5,528 nt of DNA, from positions 1 through 5,528 of the forward strand of contig JAZNUG010000008.1 in NCBI GenBank assembly GCA_045592165.1. Reading direction: 5' to 3'. Of this stretch, positions 1-5,454 are shown piece after piece (positions within the stretch are counted from its first letter, which is position 1; each line of letters begins with the position of its first letter). Below the pieces are notes generated by a model. It saw only the letters and a list, made by a program, of their open reading frames with translations. It made no database searches and was not told the DNA's origin. This stretch comes from SFEL01 sp045592165. Lineage in GTDB: Bacteria; Bacillota; Clostridia; Christensenellales; CAG-138. Made by a program: the position numbers and the translations under genes.

Positions 1-166
1 GTTCGCCGTCCTCATTGCGCTCCTGCTCGATCTGCTCGATCTTTACATTGCCCAGAGTCATGACGTTTACGTCGCTGTCTTCGCTGGTAAGGTATGCCAT
101 GGTGCCGGATACGGCTATGCCGGCCAGCAGTACTACCACCAGAGCGACAGAAAGAATCTTCTTCAT
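1..166 (-). CDS. SipW-dependent signal peptide protein (TasA/camelysin-like), 5' part only
   Basis: Reading from the ATG at 166 gives 55 residues before the contig edge, so the gene is partial and lacks its stop. The protein starts MKKILSVALVVVLLAGIAVS, then GTMAYLTSEDSDVNVMTLGN. This is a short basic start, a hydrophobic core of about 15 residues, and a mature start of the A-Y-L-T-x-x-D type followed by TLGNV, which is the pattern of substrates of the SipW-type signal peptidase (TasA, camelysin). Such proteins are exported and often form surface fibres or matrix; that role is family knowledge, not visible here. The start is supported by an AAGGGG ribosome binding site at 175-180, 8 bases upstream. 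The closest relative in the window is the gene starting at 4591: 86 bases are identical, and the two diverge after about codon 41. What follows residue 55 is unknown. The family is clear; the function is not. Confidence 0.85.
   Translation of the reverse strand, partial: MKKILSVALVVVLLAGIAVSGTMAYLTSEDSDVNVMTLGNVKIEQIEQERNEDGE
45..130 (-). repeat. Left copy of an 86-base perfect inverted repeat
   Basis: The reverse complement of this stretch is identical to 4627-4712. It covers codons 13 to 41 of the left SipW-type gene, that is, the second half of the signal peptide and the mature N-terminus. The match stops sharply on both sides, with third-position differences in the preceding Val codons and different codons after Asn40. 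Confidence 0.95.
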
Positions 167-194
167 CTTTTCTTCCCCTTTTTATTTTTTGTTC

Positions 195-223
195 CTGTAT
201 GAATGGTCATCCTTACCACACAG
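195..223 (-). promoter_or_regulatory. Possible leader stem-loop of the left SipW-type gene
   Basis: On the minus strand CTGTGTG (223-217) can pair with CATACAG (201-195), giving 7 pairs including one G-T, with a small GGT/ACC hairpin inside. It lies between the predicted transcription start and the ribosome binding site. The right-hand SipW-type gene has a leader of comparable shape but unrelated sequence. A stem this short could be chance. Confidence 0.3.
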
Positions 224-234
224 TAATTTATTTA

Positions 235-265
235 TATATATTTTTATCATAATGAAAATTGTCAA
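235..265 (-). promoter_or_regulatory. Sigma-A-type promoter of the left SipW-type gene
   Basis: The minus strand has a perfect TTGACA at 265-260. A TATATA at 240-235 gives a 19-base spacer, or AATATA at 242-237 gives 17. The predicted start of transcription near 228 leaves a leader of about 60 bases before the ATG at 166. The DNA upstream (266-377) is very AT-rich, as expected for an upstream activating element. Confidence 0.65.
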
Positions 266-380
266 CATTTGCAATATGTAAATAATATTTTTAGCTTGCA
301 TTTTATCAATTCATATTTTTTGCAAACTAAATATATTTTCGTGCAAATATATGGTAAAAAATGTTTTTTCTGCGGCAAAT

Positions 381-408
381 AAAAAAGAGCGGCCCTTTTG
401 GACCGCCC
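381..408 (-). terminator. Rho-independent terminator of the PrdA-like gene
   Basis: On the minus strand GGGCGGTCC (408-400) pairs with GGGCCGCTC (395-387) over 9 pairs (two of them G-T) around an AAAA loop, followed directly by six T (386-381). It sits about 20 bases after the stop codon at 428. The other strand has no T tract, so it works in the minus direction only. Confidence 0.9.
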
Positions 409-427
409 TGTTAAACCGTATTCGCTG

Positions 428-841
428 TTAGATGGGCAGCTCGATGTGAATGCCCTTGCCCTCGGCGATGTTGAGAACCAGTACGCCGCCGCATACCTTT
501 ACCTCTGCGCCCTCTACGGAGCCGCCAACGGCTACTTCGGCTGCGGGAGCGGCCTCAGCGGCGGGAGCTTCTTCGGCCTCGGCGCCGCCCTCGTTGATGC
601 CCTCTACCTTTTCGGCAGTGAGGGGAGTGAGGGAATCATAGGTGCCGGTGAGCTTGGCATTGAGAACCTGACCGATGGTCAGAGCGCCGGTGATATCCAG
701 CAGGCCGGTCTCGATGAGGTCGTCGAAGATGGCGGGATCTTCAAGGTTGTGCTCAGTGATGGTGATACCGGCTTCTGCGCGGCAGCACAGAACTGCAGGC
801 TGTTCCTTATTGGCAAGTGCGTATTCCAGGGAAATGGACAT
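428..841 (-). CDS. Stand-alone protein resembling the N-terminal segment of D-proline reductase proprotein PrdA
   Basis: This 137-residue cytoplasmic protein has no signal peptide or membrane segment. Residues 1-81 contain AVLCCRAEAG (16-25), NLEDPAIFDDL (32-42), LTIGQVLNAKL (54-64) and DSLTPLT (69-75). As I recall PrdA of Clostridioides difficile and C. sticklandii, these match the start of that proprotein. An Ala/Glu/Pro-rich linker (about 85-105) follows, then a Gly/Val-rich tail ending in IAEGKGIHIELPI, similar to the segment after PrdA's linker. The rest of PrdA, including its pyruvoyl-forming cleavage site, is absent. PrdA with selenoprotein PrdB reduces D-proline to 5-aminovalerate in Stickland fermentation; no other prd gene is here, so catalysis is unlikely and the role is open. 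The start at 841 is chosen over an in-frame ATG at 874 because AAAGGAG (856-850) lies 8 bases upstream. Its own promoter and terminator make it monocistronic. It could also be a reduced PrdA remnant. Confidence 0.7.
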   Translation of the reverse strand: MSISLEYALANKEQPAVLCCRAEAGITITEHNLEDPAIFDDLIETGLLDITGALTIGQVLNAKLTGTYDSLTPLTAEKVEGINEGGAEAEEAPAAEAAPAAEVAVGGSVEGAEVKVCGGVLVLNIAEGKGIHIELPI

Positions 842-900
842 GTGTGTTTCTCCTTTTATGTTGTATTTTTGCAATGTTTTGGGTATTTACGTACACAACT

Positions 901-929
901 ATAATATCATGTATGTATTTTTCTGTTAA
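901..929 (-). promoter_or_regulatory. Promoter of the PrdA-like gene
   Basis: On the minus strand TTAACA (929-924) and TATTAT (906-901) are separated by 17 bases; each differs from consensus at one position. Transcription would start near 894, giving a leader of about 50 bases before the ATG at 841. Confidence 0.7.
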
Positions 930-949
930 ATTCAGATAAATGATATAAA
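921..949 (+). promoter_or_regulatory. Candidate extended -10 promoter of the MFS gene
   Basis: TGATATAAA at 941-949 fits an extended -10 (TGn plus TATAAA), with only a weak -35 (TTCTGT, 921-926) 17 bases upstream. An alternative is the perfect TATAAT at 900-905, which overlaps the -10 of the divergent PrdA-like gene but has no good -35. Either leaves a long leader (about 130-180 bases) before the ATG at 1089. Confidence 0.35.
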
Positions 950-1044
950 ACAGGCGTTATTGTTTTTACAGATAACACATTATGCCATTTTCCCAAATAA
1001 CCGGCAGGTGCAAATTTTTAAAAAAGGGCATACTACATCAAAAG

Positions 1045-1073
1045 AACGCCCGGCGGATACATCCGGGCCTGTT
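1045..1073 (+). promoter_or_regulatory. Hairpin in the MFS leader next to the ribosome binding site
   Basis: GCCCGG (1048-1053) pairs perfectly with CCGGGC (1063-1068). With a two-base bulge the stem extends to AAC (1045-1047) and GTT (1071-1073). It ends two bases before the AGGAG at 1076-1080, so it could affect translation initiation. It lacks a T tract on this strand and is not a terminator for the MFS direction. Confidence 0.4.
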
Positions 1074-1088
1074 ACAGGAGTTTTGCCC

Positions 1089-2489
1089 ATGGAAAACACA
1101 GCAAAGACAAATTATATGAGAGGGTTTATTCCCTATGCTCTGGCGGCTCTGCTGGTGGGGCTGGTGGGAGGATTTTCCACTGTGCTGGGTCCCGCTTTTG
1201 TAAGCGACCTTGGCCTGCCCTACAACAACGCCACATGGACTGCCCTTGCCACCGCCATGTCCACCGCTGCCTGCGCCCCTATACTGGGCAAGCTGGGAGA
1301 TGCCATCGGCCGCAGAAAAACCCTGATGCTGGGTATATTGGTATATACCCTTGGCAACCTTCTTACCGCCATTGCCCCAAGCCTGCTGTTTATGCTGATT
1401 GCCCGCTTTGTGGTGGGCATAGGCTCCGCTGCCATCGCCCCTGTGGTTATGGCATACATCGTATCGGATTTTCCTCCCAGCCGCATCGCAAAGGGCTTTT
1501 CCCTGTATATGATACTGTCCAGCGGGTCGGTGGTATTCGGCCCCACATTGGGCGGCCTGCTTATCGACGGATACGGCTGGCGGATCATGATGTGGGTATG
1601 CGTTGGCATTTGTGCCGTAATTTTCGCCGCCTGCCTGTTCTTCAAGGAGCACAACATTCCCTCACCAAAGGCGCTTGCCGGCTTTGACCGGCTCGGCGGA
1701 GCATTGGTGCTGGTGTTTTTCAGCCTTGTGCTGTGCGTCCCCTCCTTCGGGCAGAATTTTGGCTGGAGTTCATCGCCCTTTATAATTGTGCTGATTGCCG
1801 CAGCCATATCCCTGCTGTGCCTCATCTATGCTGAAAAGCGGGCGGTTAACCCAATACTCCAAGGCAGCTTTATGGCCCGCAAGGCATTTCTGCTGTCCGT
1901 AGCCGCTCTGTTTCTCACCCAGGGCCTGATGCAGGCAAACATGACCAACATAATCGTTTTTCTCATGTACACCCAGCCTGAGAATACCATCATCTCCAGC
2001 TATTCCATATCCATAATGTACATCGGCATGGCTCTGGGCGCCCTGCTGCTGGGACCGCTGGCGGATAAGAGAGAACCCAAGCTGGTGCTTACATTCTCCC
2101 TTCTGCTTACAGGTGCAGGCTGCGGACTGATGCTGCTGTTTACCCAGAATGCATCCGTGCTGATACTTGCCCTGTCCCTGGGCATACTGGGCTTTGGCCT
2201 TGGAGCAAACGGCACCATATTCATGAAGGTGGCCCTTTCCGGCGTACCCTCCGAAAAAGCCGGCGCCGGCACAGGCACATACGGCCTCTTCCGGGACCTT
2301 GCCGCGCCCTTCGGCGTTGCGGTGTTTGTGCCCATGTTCACAAACCGCATCACCGCCGAGATTGCTGCAGGCGCATCAGAATCCGCCGCAGCGGTGGCGT
2401 CCATACGAACGCTTGCGGTAGTGGAGCTGATATGCATAGCGGCGGGCATAGCGGTGGTTCAGCTGCTGCCGCGGATACACAGCAAATAA
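1089..2489 (+). CDS. MFS transporter, DHA2-type drug/solute exporter
   Basis: This 466-residue integral membrane protein is almost entirely hydrophobic helices with short charged loops; its length fits 14-helix MFS exporters (EmrB/QacA, DHA2 group). Motif A, GKLGDAIGRRK, is at residues 67-77 in the loop after helix 2. Motif C, VFGPTLGGLL followed by GYGWR, is at 149-165 and marks proton-coupled antiporters. A degenerate second-half motif, LGPLADKREPK, is at 321-331. By family it should export a small compound in exchange for protons; the substrate cannot be read from the sequence, and no regulator lies beside it. The ATG at 1089 is chosen because AGGAG (1076-1080) is 8 bases upstream and the next residues lead into helix 1. 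An in-frame TTG at 960 would add 43 polar residues with no ribosome binding site. The gene is alone in its transcript and converges on the VWA gene 23 bases downstream. Confidence 0.9.
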   Translation: MENTAKTNYMRGFIPYALAALLVGLVGGFSTVLGPAFVSDLGLPYNNATWTALATAMSTAACAPILGKLGDAIGRRKTLMLGILVYTLGNLLTAIAPSLLFMLIARFVVGIGSAAIAPVVMAYIVSDFPPSRIAKGFSLYMILSSGSVVFGPTLGGLLIDGYGWRIMMWVCVGICAVIFAACLFFKEHNIPSPKALAGFDRLGGALVLVFFSLVLCVPSFGQNFGWSSSPFIIVLIAAAISLLCLIYAEKRAVNPILQGSFMARKAFLLSVAALFLTQGLMQANMTNIIVFLMYTQPENTIISSYSISIMYIGMALGALLLGPLADKREPKLVLTFSLLLTGAGCGLMLLFTQNASVLILALSLGILGFGLGANGTIFMKVALSGVPSEKAGAGTGTYGLFRDLAAPFGVAVFVPMFTNRITAEIAAGASESAAAVASIRTLAVVELICIAAGIAVVQLLPRIHSK

Positions 2490-2513
2490 AAAAGGGTCTA
2501 TTGCCCCTTTTTT
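2488..2513. terminator. Bidirectional terminator between the MFS and VWA genes
   Basis: AAAAAAGGG (2488-2496) pairs with CCCTTTTTT (2505-2513) around an 8-base loop. The stem is flanked by A and T runs on both sides, so each strand reads as a GC stem followed by a T tract. It overlaps the stop codons of both convergent genes, which lie only 23 bases apart. Confidence 0.85.
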
Positions 2514-3160
2514 TATTTGCCGCGCTTTGCGTAGTCCTCGTCGATATCCTTTTTCCAATCCGCACTCATGGGCATGCTGTGACGCACCCTGCAGATCGCC
2601 TCATTTACCACCCTGTAATTAAGCACGGTGCCGATGCTGTCGCTGTGATAATTCACCGATCTGTCTTCGCTTATGCCGAAGCGGGCAGCGGTTTCCACCG
2701 CATCGATATTCGCCCCGAGGAACAGGAATTCCCAGCCGTACCTGCTCTTTTGCCGCTCAATCATTTCCTTCACCCTGTCGCTGGTATACTGATGACTGGA
2801 ATTTTCCATACCGTCGGTGGTGATTACAAACATGGTATGCTCGGGAATGTCTTCCTCCCTCGCATATTTGTGTACATTGCCGATGTGGTGTATCGCCCCG
2901 CCGATGGCGTCAATCAGGGCTGTACTTCCGCCCACCCGATACTGTCTGCGGGTCATAGGGGCAATATCCTTCACGTTTACCCTGTCGTGAATCACGCTGC
3001 TTGTGTGATTGAACAGCACTGTGGAAATCAGAGCTTCTCCCGCTTCTTCCTTCTGCTTCTGAATCATGGAATTGAAGCCGCCGATGGTGTCCTGCTCCAG
3101 CCCTGCCATGGAGCCGCTGCAGTCCAGTATAAATACAATCTCGGTAAGACCTTTCTTCAT
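2513..3160 (-). CDS. von Willebrand factor A (VWA) domain protein
   Basis: This 215-residue protein is essentially one VWA domain with no signal peptide or membrane segment, so it is probably cytoplasmic. The metal-ion-dependent adhesion site (MIDAS) is complete: D-C-S-G-S at residues 13-17 after a beta strand (TEIVFILDCSGSM), Thr80 in GGSTALIDA, and Asp116 in VITTDGMEN. Such domains bind a divalent metal and hold a protein partner. The conserved stretches HHIGNVHKYA (91-100) and GWEFLFLGANIDAVETA (142-158) place it in a family I recall from Firmicutes genomes, with no known function. The start at 3160 has a consensus AAGGAGG (3176-3170) 9 bases upstream. An in-frame start at 3253 would add 31 residues across a hairpin and is less likely. 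The gene lies 101 bases downstream of the macro-domain gene on the same strand. I see no convincing promoter in the gap, which suggests read-through from the macro promoter and a shared job. Confidence 0.88.
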   Translation of the reverse strand: MKKGLTEIVFILDCSGSMAGLEQDTIGGFNSMIQKQKEEAGEALISTVLFNHTSSVIHDRVNVKDIAPMTRRQYRVGGSTALIDAIGGAIHHIGNVHKYAREEDIPEHTMFVITTDGMENSSHQYTSDRVKEMIERQKSRYGWEFLFLGANIDAVETAARFGISEDRSVNYHSDSIGTVLNYRVVNEAICRVRHSMPMSADWKKDIDEDYAKRGK

Positions 3161-3176
3161 ATCAAATATCCTCCTT

Positions 3177-3215
3177 AAACAAAATATGACCGCAAGCTCA
3201 TTGCTTACAGTCATA
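3177..3215 (-). terminator. Strong intra-operon hairpin with T-rich tail (terminator or attenuator)
   Basis: On the minus strand TATGACTGTAAGC (3215-3203) pairs with GCTTGCGGTCATA (3197-3185) over 13 unbroken pairs, two of them G-T, around a 5-base loop. It is followed by TTTTGTTT (3184-3177) and then at once by the VWA ribosome binding site AAGGAGG (3176-3170). The shape fits a rho-independent terminator for the macro gene with some read-through. A stabiliser of the upstream mRNA, or a structure affecting VWA translation, is also possible. Confidence 0.7.
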
Positions 3216-3261
3216 TTGTACGAAATATTCGGTATGATCCGGTCGCATGGCAAGCGACAAA

Positions 3262-4308
3262 TTACGCCCCCAGCAAATTCTGATCAAAGGCAAACAGCGC
3301 CTCGTTTATCTGGAATATGTCATAGTTTTTGTTTTCGATGAAATACTCGATTATTATGTCAAACTTATTTGACCGGGACAGGGCAAAGCCTGCCTTCTGC
3401 AGCATATCCTTTGTTTCCTCAAGGCTCAGCTCCAAGGCAATTGCAAAGGCCAATGCTGTGGGCTTGCTGGGCTTATACAGCTTATCCGAGCGTATTTTGG
3501 AAAAGAGCTTGCGGTCGATGTTTGCCTTTTTGTAGCATTGGGCATCTGTCATACCCGCCTCATCGATTTTTCTCAGCAGCATTTCGGAAAAGCTTTCATC
3601 CAGCCTGCTCAATGCATCCTCGATGGATTCCGTTTTTGCCATTGGAGCCGGCGCCATCATCTCCGGCTTGCAGGACGAGGGTACACAGCAGCTTTCCATG
3701 CCGCTGTAATTTTTCCTGCGGAATTTTTCCTCCCGCTCAAGCTCAAAGCGCAGCCGTTCGCTGCGACTGTCAAGGTACTCTGCGGCATACCTGTCGTCGA
3801 TGTATTCCTCTATATCCGCAAATACCTTGCTGCTTATCTGATAGGAATTTTTATCGAATATGACCATATACACAGTCATTTCATGTTCCATCAGAAATTC
3901 GCTTATAGTCTCTATTGCCACCCGCAAAGCCTGATCCTTGGGATAGCCGAATATTCCGGAGGAAATAAGCGGAAACGCCACGGTTTCGCATTCCTTTTCC
4001 CGGGCAAGCTCAAGTGAGGTTTTGTAGCAGGAAATCAGAGCCTCCCGCTCGCCATAGCCTCCGCCCATCCAGCGGGGACCCACCGCATGGATAACGTATT
4101 TGCAGGGCAGTTTTCCTGCCCCGGTAAGCTTTGCACCGCCTGTGGGACAGCCCCCCAGGGTTTCGCACTCTGCCAGCAATTCAGGACCTGCCGCCCGATG
4201 GATGCATCCATCCACACCGCCGCCCCCCAGCAGAGTGCAGTTTGCGGCATTCACAATGGCATCTACCTTCATTTTTGTAATATCATTTCTCACAATATGC
4301 AGCGGCAT
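3262..4308 (-). CDS. MacroD-type macro domain fused to a C-terminal helix-turn-helix-like domain
   Basis: This is a 348-residue cytoplasmic protein. Residues 1 to about 172 form a macro domain, which binds ADP-ribose and often removes it from proteins or deacetylates O-acetyl-ADP-ribose. NAANCTLLGGGGVDG (20-34) matches the MacroD signature, with Asn23 and Asp33 ten residues apart, as are the catalytic Asn174 and Asp184 of human MacroD1. The phosphate-binding loop SSGIFGYP is at 116-123, so the domain looks active. Then come a charged helical stretch (about 173-200), a linker with Cys207, Cys208 and Cys213 and a Met/Pro-rich part, and a helical domain (about 235-348). Its helix pattern, including AGMTDAQCYKKANIDRKLFS (251-270) and LSLEETKDMLQKAGF (294-308), resembles XRE-type DNA-binding folds. 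DNA binding is inferred, not shown. The start has AGGGAGG (4320-4314) 5 bases upstream. It has its own promoter and probably leads an operon with the VWA gene. Confidence 0.88.
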   Translation of the reverse strand: MPLHIVRNDITKMKVDAIVNAANCTLLGGGGVDGCIHRAAGPELLAECETLGGCPTGGAKLTGAGKLPCKYVIHAVGPRWMGGGYGEREALISCYKTSLELAREKECETVAFPLISSGIFGYPKDQALRVAIETISEFLMEHEMTVYMVIFDKNSYQISSKVFADIEEYIDDRYAAEYLDSRSERLRFELEREEKFRRKNYSGMESCCVPSSCKPEMMAPAPMAKTESIEDALSRLDESFSEMLLRKIDEAGMTDAQCYKKANIDRKLFSKIRSDKLYKPSKPTALAFAIALELSLEETKDMLQKAGFALSRSNKFDIIIEYFIENKNYDIFQINEALFAFDQNLLGA

Positions 4309-4352
4309 GGCTGCCTCCCTCCGCCCATACGGGGCAACGGTTATTTGTACAT

Positions 4353-4381
4353 ATTATAATACATCCCCGTGGAATTTTCAG
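4353..4381 (-). promoter_or_regulatory. Promoter of the macro-domain gene
   Basis: The minus strand has a perfect TATAAT at 4358-4353 and CTGAAA (4 of 6 consensus bases) at 4381-4376, 17 bases apart. Transcription would start near 4346, giving a leader of about 38 bases. A 6-base inverted repeat, ACGGGG (4329-4334) and CCCCGT (4365-4370), brackets the -10 and start and could be an operator. Confidence 0.65.
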
Positions 4382-4472
4382 CAGATTTGCACAATTACAG
4401 GCACTTGGAGCCGCGGTAAATTATTAACGTAAACATTTTGCAGATTGAAGAAAATTATTTTTCATTTTTTCG

Positions 4473-4501
4473 TTGAAACAGGATGAAATTTGTAATATCA
4501 T
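4473..4501 (+). promoter_or_regulatory. Promoter of the right SipW-type gene
   Basis: TTGAAA (4473-4478) and TATCAT (4496-4501) are 17 bases apart, each close to the sigma-A consensus. Transcription would start near 4508, leaving a leader of about 80 bases before the ATG at 4591. Confidence 0.6.
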
Positions 4502-4513
4502 TTATGTAGGCAC

Positions 4514-4559
4514 TGTTATGTCCCGATGCGAGCGGCGCTGGCCGTAAACATACATAACA
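4514..4559 (+). promoter_or_regulatory. Leader stem-loop of the right SipW-type gene
   Basis: TGTTATGT (4514-4521) pairs perfectly with ACATAACA (4552-4559). Inside it CGGC (4533-4536) pairs with GCCG (4541-4544), giving a nested structure that fills most of the predicted 5' leader upstream of the AAAGGA ribosome binding site (4577-4582). It resembles no riboswitch class I recognise. It may stabilise the mRNA or control translation. Confidence 0.45.
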
Positions 4560-4590
4560 AAATCTATACTAAGTGGAAAGGAATAACACA

Positions 4591-5454
4591 ATGAAGAAAC
4601 TTCTTTCTATCGCATTGGTTGTTGTTCTGCTGGCCGGCATAGCCGTATCCGGCACCATGGCATACCTTACCAGCGAAGACAGCGACGTAAACGTCATGAC
4701 TCTGGGCAATGTTGACATTGAGCAGATCGAGCAGGAGTGGAATGCAGACAAGACCGAACTGCAGCCATTCACTCAGGCCAAGCCTCTGTATCCTTATGTA
4801 GGTACTTTGGGCTGGGAAAATAAGGAACAAGCCGACGGCGCATATCGTCGCTTCACTATGAAAAACGTAGTGGATAAGTACGTTTCCGTAAAGAACACCG
4901 GCAAGTCCGATGCATACGTTCGCACATTAATCGCTCTGGAAATGGGCGATTACACCTACGATGAATTCAACGTGGTTGGTATTTCCATCAATAAGTTTAA
5001 CGGCACTGAATTCCAGTTTGACGGCGCATGGAATTGGACAGATGATTTCGTTGCTGAAATCGATGGTAAGAACTATAACGTTATGGTTGCCGTGCACGAG
5101 GATCCCGTACAGCCCGGCGAAACCACCATCCCCAGCCTGCTGCAGGTATACCTCAGCAAGGATGCTGACAATGATGAAGTTGCAAAGCTGGATGGCAACG
5201 GCAACGGCACCTACGACATCCTCGTTTTCTCCCAGGCTGTTCAGACCGAAGGCTTTGCCGATGCACAGACCGCTCTGGACACTGCTTTTGGCAAGACCTC
5301 CGAGAAGGCTGCTGAATGGTTCGCAGGCATGAAGGTTCCCGTTGTTGCAGAGGATGCCGAAGCTGCCATCGAAGCTCTTAAGAAGGGCGAAGATGTACTC
5401 GTTGACAAATCCGTAGATATCGCCGCAATTGAAACAGCAGAGGGCGAAACTCTT
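4591..5454 (+). CDS. SipW-dependent secreted protein (TasA/camelysin-like), 3' end lost to adapter
   Basis: There are 288 genuine residues. The signal peptide (1 to about 23: MKK, hydrophobic core, GTMA) is followed by YLTSEDSDVNVMTLGN (25-40), the SipW-substrate pattern. Residues about 40-235 look like a TasA/camelysin-type beta-sandwich, including VSVKNTGKSDAYVRTLIALE (98-117) and YDILVFSQAVQTEGF (208-222). Residues about 250-288 contain AEAAIEALKKGEDVLVDKSV, which in relatives commonly begins a further repeat-rich beta domain that is missing here. Members are exported surface or matrix proteins; the role here is inferred. The start at 4591 has AAAGGA (4577-4582) 8 bases upstream; an in-frame GTG at 4573 overlaps that site and is rejected. 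The reading frame runs on to a TAG at 5476-5478, but bases from 5455 are sequencing adapter, so the true gene continues beyond the contig. It is divergent from the macro gene and paralogous to the left-edge gene. Confidence 0.88.
4627..4712 (+). repeat. Right copy of the 86-base perfect inverted repeat
   Basis: This stretch is identical to the reverse complement of 45-130 and covers codons 13 to 41 of the right SipW-type gene. A further 18-base block (GAGCAGATCGAGCAGGAG) follows after a short divergent interval in both copies. The arms lie about 4.5 kb apart in opposite orientation. Confidence 0.95.

Noticed and set aside
842..874. Upstream ATG adding 11 residues to the PrdA-like protein
   Set aside because: The added codons contain the AAAGGAG ribosome binding site of the ATG at 841, and the MSIS start matches the remembered start of PrdA.
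398..904. 168-codon open frame on the plus strand opposite the PrdA-like gene
   Set aside because: It has no ribosome binding site, reads through the terminator and promoter of the opposite gene, and its Gly/Ala/Leu-rich sequence mirrors the complementary codons.
1045..1073. Terminator on the minus strand formed by the GCCCGG/CCGGGC hairpin and following T-rich bases
   Set aside because: No minus-strand gene lies upstream to be terminated and the T tract is interrupted; a leader hairpin of the MFS gene is the simpler reading.
960..1088. Upstream TTG start adding 43 residues to the MFS transporter
   Set aside because: There is no ribosome binding site, the added part is polar and unlike MFS N-termini, and the ATG at 1089 has AGGAG at ideal spacing.
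2432..3178. 248-codon open frame on the plus strand opposite the VWA gene
   Set aside because: It starts inside the MFS gene, crosses the shared terminator, and has no recognisable domain; the opposite strand encodes a clear VWA domain with a consensus ribosome binding site.
3161..3253. Upstream start adding 31 residues to the VWA protein
   Set aside because: The extension would be translated through a 13-pair hairpin and over a perfect AAGGAGG that serves the ATG at 3160.
4789..5226. Calcium-binding EF-hand or dockerin repeat (DGNGNGTYD, residues 201-209) in the right SipW-type protein
   Set aside because: It occurs once, lacks the acidic residue expected at loop position 12, and fits a turn between beta strands.
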